Below, piece by piece: positions 60,950 to 64,000 of a stretch of DNA of 64,000 nt. The number at the start of each line of letters is the position of its first letter. Position 1 is the first letter of the stretch. The position numbers and the translations under genes were made by a program. Location: the NCBI GenBank assembly GCA_022565695.1, contig JAIUME010000006.1, positions 62,001-126,000 on the forward strand, written 5' to 3'. Source of the DNA: Alcanivorax sp. Lineage in GTDB: Bacteria; Pseudomonadota; Gammaproteobacteria; Pseudomonadales; Alcanivoracaceae. The notes under the pieces are model-generated. The model was not told the DNA's origin. It saw only the letters and a program-made list of their open reading frames with translations, and ran no database searches.

Positions 60950-63218
60950 ACTGTCTCCCATAGCCCGGAATGGACCGTTCCAGCAAGCTTTCCACGCGGC
61001 CGCTGAAGCCACCCAATCCGAGCATCTGAACTTGCAGGAATACGCGGCGATCGGCCTCCAGCAGGCCGTCACCAGTGCGGTCGCTCAGCTCACGCAGGCT
61101 GACCAGGCGCAACTGCCAGCAGCAGTCACGATATTCAACGCCAACAAGGCTCTCCAGCGAGCGGCTTTCTTCGAGGTCGTAGAGCCATCGCCCGATCATG
61201 CTCCAGTTCCGGTGGACAGGCCAAAGTGCCGCCAGTTCCGTCTGGGCGATGTCATCACGGTCGCGATAGCGGTATCCCACATGGGCAACCCGCCGCTCAC
61301 CGTCGACATAGCCTACGCGCAGGCTGTTCTGTTCGCGACGATCATTTTCGCTGTCCCACTGGGTTTCGGCAAACAGCTGCCAGTAGCGGTTGAGGTACCA
61401 GGTGGCATCGGCGACCACGGGCGACCAGGTGCGGTCGTCAACGGGATCGCCATCAACCTGCACTTCCCGGTCGCGGAAAAAGTAGGCCTGGCCGACCCGG
61501 GCACGCAGCGCCTCGCGCCCGGATTGCTGATCCAGCAGCCGGGAGGTGAGCCCGACGGCGAGCTTTTCCTCGTCACCAATACGGTCGTAACCGGTGAAGC
61601 GGTTTTCCCGGAACAGGCTGTTATAGCCGAATGTCAGCGTGCCAGCGTCAAAATTGGGCAGATCGTCCTGTTCCTCATGCTCAATGCGGCTGTAGAACAA
61701 ACGCGGCTCGAGCGTCTGTTGCCATTGTCTCTCGCCGACCTCGAAAGGTCGCTCCAGGAACAGGCCGCTGTCCACGCTCAGGCCCCACAGATCACGTTCC
61801 GGCGTTTCGCTGTTACCGGGGGCGACACCGTCGAGGTCATAGCGGGTGTAGTAGAGCCGGGCACGGGGCTCGATATAGCCCCAGGACCGCGTCAGCGGCA
61901 GCGTCAGGGCAGGCTGGAGGTGCAATCGATCCCCGGTGATGTTCAGTGGCGCGAGATCCGCAGTACGATCAAAGCGACTGAAATCACTGACCCAGAGGCC
62001 TTTCAGGGGGCCGTAGATTTGCGGCTGGCCGGTGAGCGCAAATTGCGGCAGACGCCGGTAGGGTAATTCTTCATCTGGCAGTGTCGGATCGATGGTCTGC
62101 CAGGCTTGTACGCGTGTCAGGAAATGCCAGGTACGTCCGCGGTACAGGGCTTCCGCCTGACGCGGCAGGTTGGTCTGGGAGCGCACATCCAGGCCGGATT
62201 CCAGATCCTTGAAGTAGAAATCGTCGGAGACGTAGTTGACGTCCGAGCTCAGTGTCCAGGGGCCAACCTGGCCCTCATGGCGCCAGTTGGCGAGAACGCG
62301 ATCCTCATCATCGAAGCGCCGGTCGTTGCTGATCAGACCGTAATTGAGCGTGCCTTCGCCGAAGCCGGTCAGGTAGCGCAGTTGGCTGTCAAAGCCGTTG
62401 CCGCGGTTCTGGATGTGTCGGGGGGCCAGGGTCGCGTCGAATTGCGGATGCAGGTTCAGGTAAACCGGTTGCGAAAAATCAAAACCGCCATCGTCGGTCA
62501 GGCTGAAGCTCGGGAACAGCAGCCCGGTCTTGCGCCGGTCGTCGATGGGGAAGGTCATCCAGGGCAAATACAGCGCTGGCACATCTCTGACGCGCAGTGT
62601 GATGTGGCGAGCGGAACCCCAGCCTTCCTCGCGGTTCAATTCTATGCGTCGGGCATGCAGCGACCAGCCGCGCTGATCCGGCGGGCAGGTGGTATAGCTG
62701 CCGTCTTCGATATACACCAACTCGTCTTGCTGGGACACACTGCTGGCGCTGCCCCGGGCATGGATGTCGAACAGCGCGTAGCGCACATTGCCCAGGGTGG
62801 CCTGTTCACGTCGGGTATTGCCCTGCATGCTGTCGGCGCGGAAGCTGAACAGGCTGGAATCAGCGCGCACACCGCCCTCCACGGCGAAGTCGCCGCTGTC
62901 CTGGTCGAACCATGCCCGTTCAGCCGCGATACTGCGGCCGGGTTGCTCGATACGTACGTCGCCCAGCAGCTCCGCCAGCCCGTCCGGCGTCAGCCGGGAC
63001 CTGTCTGCGGTAATGACAGTGTCGGCAGACGGGTCGGGCTCGCCCAGTTCGGGGTTGTAGTAGGTGCCGTGGCACCAGGCGGGGATGTCTTTCTGCTGCT
63101 CAGCCGGAAGGGCCGCCATTTCGTCGCGGGTGATCCAGCCGAGCGTCTCGGCATGGGTCATTGCCGGCGCCACTGCGGCGGCCAGCAACCAGGGATAAAA
63201 GCGGAGGCGCAGTGGCAT
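60933..63218 (-). CDS. lptD: LPS-assembly protein LptD
   Basis: A protein of 761 residues. A signal peptide (WLLAAAVAPAMTHA) is followed by an N-terminal OstA/LptA-like jellyroll (ITADRSRLTPDGLAELLGDVRIEQ, cited by LLGDVRIEQPGR) and a 26-strand type beta-barrel domain. Cysteine pairs (AWCHGTY, TTCPPDQ and DCCWQLR near the end) fit the family disulfides. It inserts LPS into the outer membrane with LptE. Head of the operon, divergent from amgK. Confidence 0.95.
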   Translation of the reverse strand: MPLRLRFYPWLLAAAVAPAMTHAETLGWITRDEMAALPAEQQKDIPAWCHGTYYNPELGEPDPSADTVITADRSRLTPDGLAELLGDVRIEQPGRSIAAERAWFDQDSGDFAVEGGVRADSSLFSFRADSMQGNTRREQATLGNVRYALFDIHARGSASSVSQQDELVYIEDGSYTTCPPDQRGWSLHARRIELNREEGWGSARHITLRVRDVPALYLPWMTFPIDDRRKTGLLFPSFSLTDDGGFDFSQPVYLNLHPQFDATLAPRHIQNRGNGFDSQLRYLTGFGEGTLNYGLISNDRRFDDEDRVLANWRHEGQVGPWTLSSDVNYVSDDFYFKDLESGLDVRSQTNLPRQAEALYRGRTWHFLTRVQAWQTIDPTLPDEELPYRRLPQFALTGQPQIYGPLKGLWVSDFSRFDRTADLAPLNITGDRLHLQPALTLPLTRSWGYIEPRARLYYTRYDLDGVAPGNSETPERDLWGLSVDSGLFLERPFEVGERQWQQTLEPRLFYSRIEHEEQDDLPNFDAGTLTFGYNSLFRENRFTGYDRIGDEEKLAVGLTSRLLDQQSGREALRARVGQAYFFRDREVQVDGDPVDDRTWSPVVADATWYLNRYWQLFAETQWDSENDRREQNSLRVGYVDGERRVAHVGYRYRDRDDIAQTELAALWPVHRNWSMIGRWLYDLEESRSLESLVGVEYRDCCWQLRLVSLRELSDRTGDGLLEADRRVFLQVQMLGLGGFSGRVESLLERSIPGYGRQYGTNY

Positions 63219-63400
63219 TCGTTATCCGGAACAGGTAAAAAGCGCTGCAACAGTGCCGGATTCGACGTGGCGACTGTTGAAAGGCGCAAGATTACCGCTC
63301 GCAGCGCCTGATGTCAGTCCGGATATTGTGTAAGAAAATGTCACGCCGCTTTGGTGGCGCTGTTGATCACCCCACTGACCCACACAAGGGAGACGCCCGC

Positions 63401-64000
63401 ATGACCCCTGCCGAGCCTTCAGTTCCAGAGCAGGCGGATGCCCGATTGCTTGCCCTGACCGCCTGGGCATCGGCGCAGCTGGGGCAGCAGGTGAGCCTGT
63501 TTCCCGCCTCTGCGGATGCCAGCTTTCGCCGCTATTTTCGCTGCCAGGCCCTGCGTGGTGGGCTGCCGCAAAGCCTGATCCTGATGGATGCGCCGCCGGA
63601 GCAGGAAGATTCACGGCCCTTTGTGGATGTGGCGGGGCGGCTGCAGCGCGCCGGAGTGGCCGTGCCGGAGATCATCGCGGTGGACCTTGAGCAGGGCTTC
63701 ATGCTGCTGTCCGACCTCGGCCGTCAGACCTGGCTCGAAGCGCTGAGCGTGGATAACGCCGACGCCTGGTTCAGCGATGCCATGAATACCCTGATCCGTA
63801 TCCAGCAGGCGGATGTTCAGGGGCTACCGCCTTATGACGAGGCGTTGCTGCGTCGCGAGCTGGACCTGTTTCCCGAGTGGTATCTGGGGCGTCATCTCGG
63901 GCTGGCGGAGGATGCCGGGCTGCAGGCCGCGCTGGCCGAGGTAAATGACCTGCTGGTGGCGCGTGCCCTGGCACAGCCCCGGGTGTTCGTGCACCGGGAT
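63401..64000 (+). CDS. amgK: AmgK-type sugar kinase (partial)
   Basis: The first 200 codons of a phosphotransferase of the aminoglycoside/choline kinase fold. It starts at ATG 63401 after AAGGGAG. ASFRRYFRC, ILMDAPPEQED, FMLLSDLG and the incoming catalytic loop VFVHRD (last visible residues) match AmgK, the anomeric MurNAc/GlcNAc kinase of cell-wall recycling. In related genomes murU follows, and lptD is divergent as here. The ending lies beyond the window. Confidence 0.9.
   Translation, partial: MTPAEPSVPEQADARLLALTAWASAQLGQQVSLFPASADASFRRYFRCQALRGGLPQSLILMDAPPEQEDSRPFVDVAGRLQRAGVAVPEIIAVDLEQGFMLLSDLGRQTWLEALSVDNADAWFSDAMNTLIRIQQADVQGLPPYDEALLRRELDLFPEWYLGRHLGLAEDAGLQAALAEVNDLLVARALAQPRVFVHRD

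Overview
The window is a GC-rich (roughly 60%) gammaproteobacterial chromosome segment. Two core blocks, rpoD-dnaG-yqeY-rpsU | tsaD | plsY | folB-folK | folM-cca and prkA-yeaH-spoVR | apaH-apaG-rsmA-pdxA-surA-lptD | amgK, point to a marine oligotroph of the Alcanivorax/Oceanospirillales type. That placement is an inference from gene order and protein similarity recalled from memory.

Layout. 0-7.4 kb holds signalling and envelope genes: the start of a CHASE-domain sensor, a DUF442 phosphatase-like protein, a LuxR regulator / hybrid-like histidine kinase / receiver-only regulator cluster, two exported proteins, a short H-NS-like protein and nnrS. 7.5-22.2 kb is a defence island. It contains a CoiA-like nuclease, a prokaryotic viperin (pVip) with a small HicA-like partner and a hairpin-rich leader, three unrecognised upstream genes, a type I restriction-modification system (hsdR, fic, hsdM, hsdS) with gene debris at its end, and a type IV abiEi/abiEii toxin-antitoxin pair. 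22.4-31.5 kb is metabolic and envelope: a MaoC hydratase with a FadI-like thiolase that lacks its nucleophilic cysteine, an OmpA/lipoprotein pair, selO, a fatty acid desaturase and crotonase divergent from a PaaX regulator, and an SRPBCC protein. 31.6-36.2 kb is a phosphite uptake and oxidation cluster (ptxABCD with divergent LysR ptxE). 36.3-38.6 kb has two small stress-type proteins and an XRE-ImmA/PIN toxin-antitoxin-like pair. From 38.8 kb to the right edge the content is mostly core: tRNA-Ile2(CAU), the macromolecular synthesis genes, folate and tRNA maturation genes, a DMT transporter, nitronate monooxygenase, the PrkA stress operon and the lptD operon.

How the genes work together. The island layers several independent anti-phage strategies: restriction, chain-terminating nucleotide production by viperin, abortive infection by AbiE, possible AMPylation by Fic and a stand-alone nuclease. 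Several of these units carry dyad-symmetric DNA at their promoters or leaders, which suggests each is separately repressed. The ptx genes should allow growth on phosphite as sole phosphorus source. The most unusual observations are the pVip leader, whose 8-bp hairpin contains the Shine-Dalgarno sequence, the pVip-HicA-like pairing, the operator-like box array in front of fic, and the thiolase with a missing catalytic cysteine.
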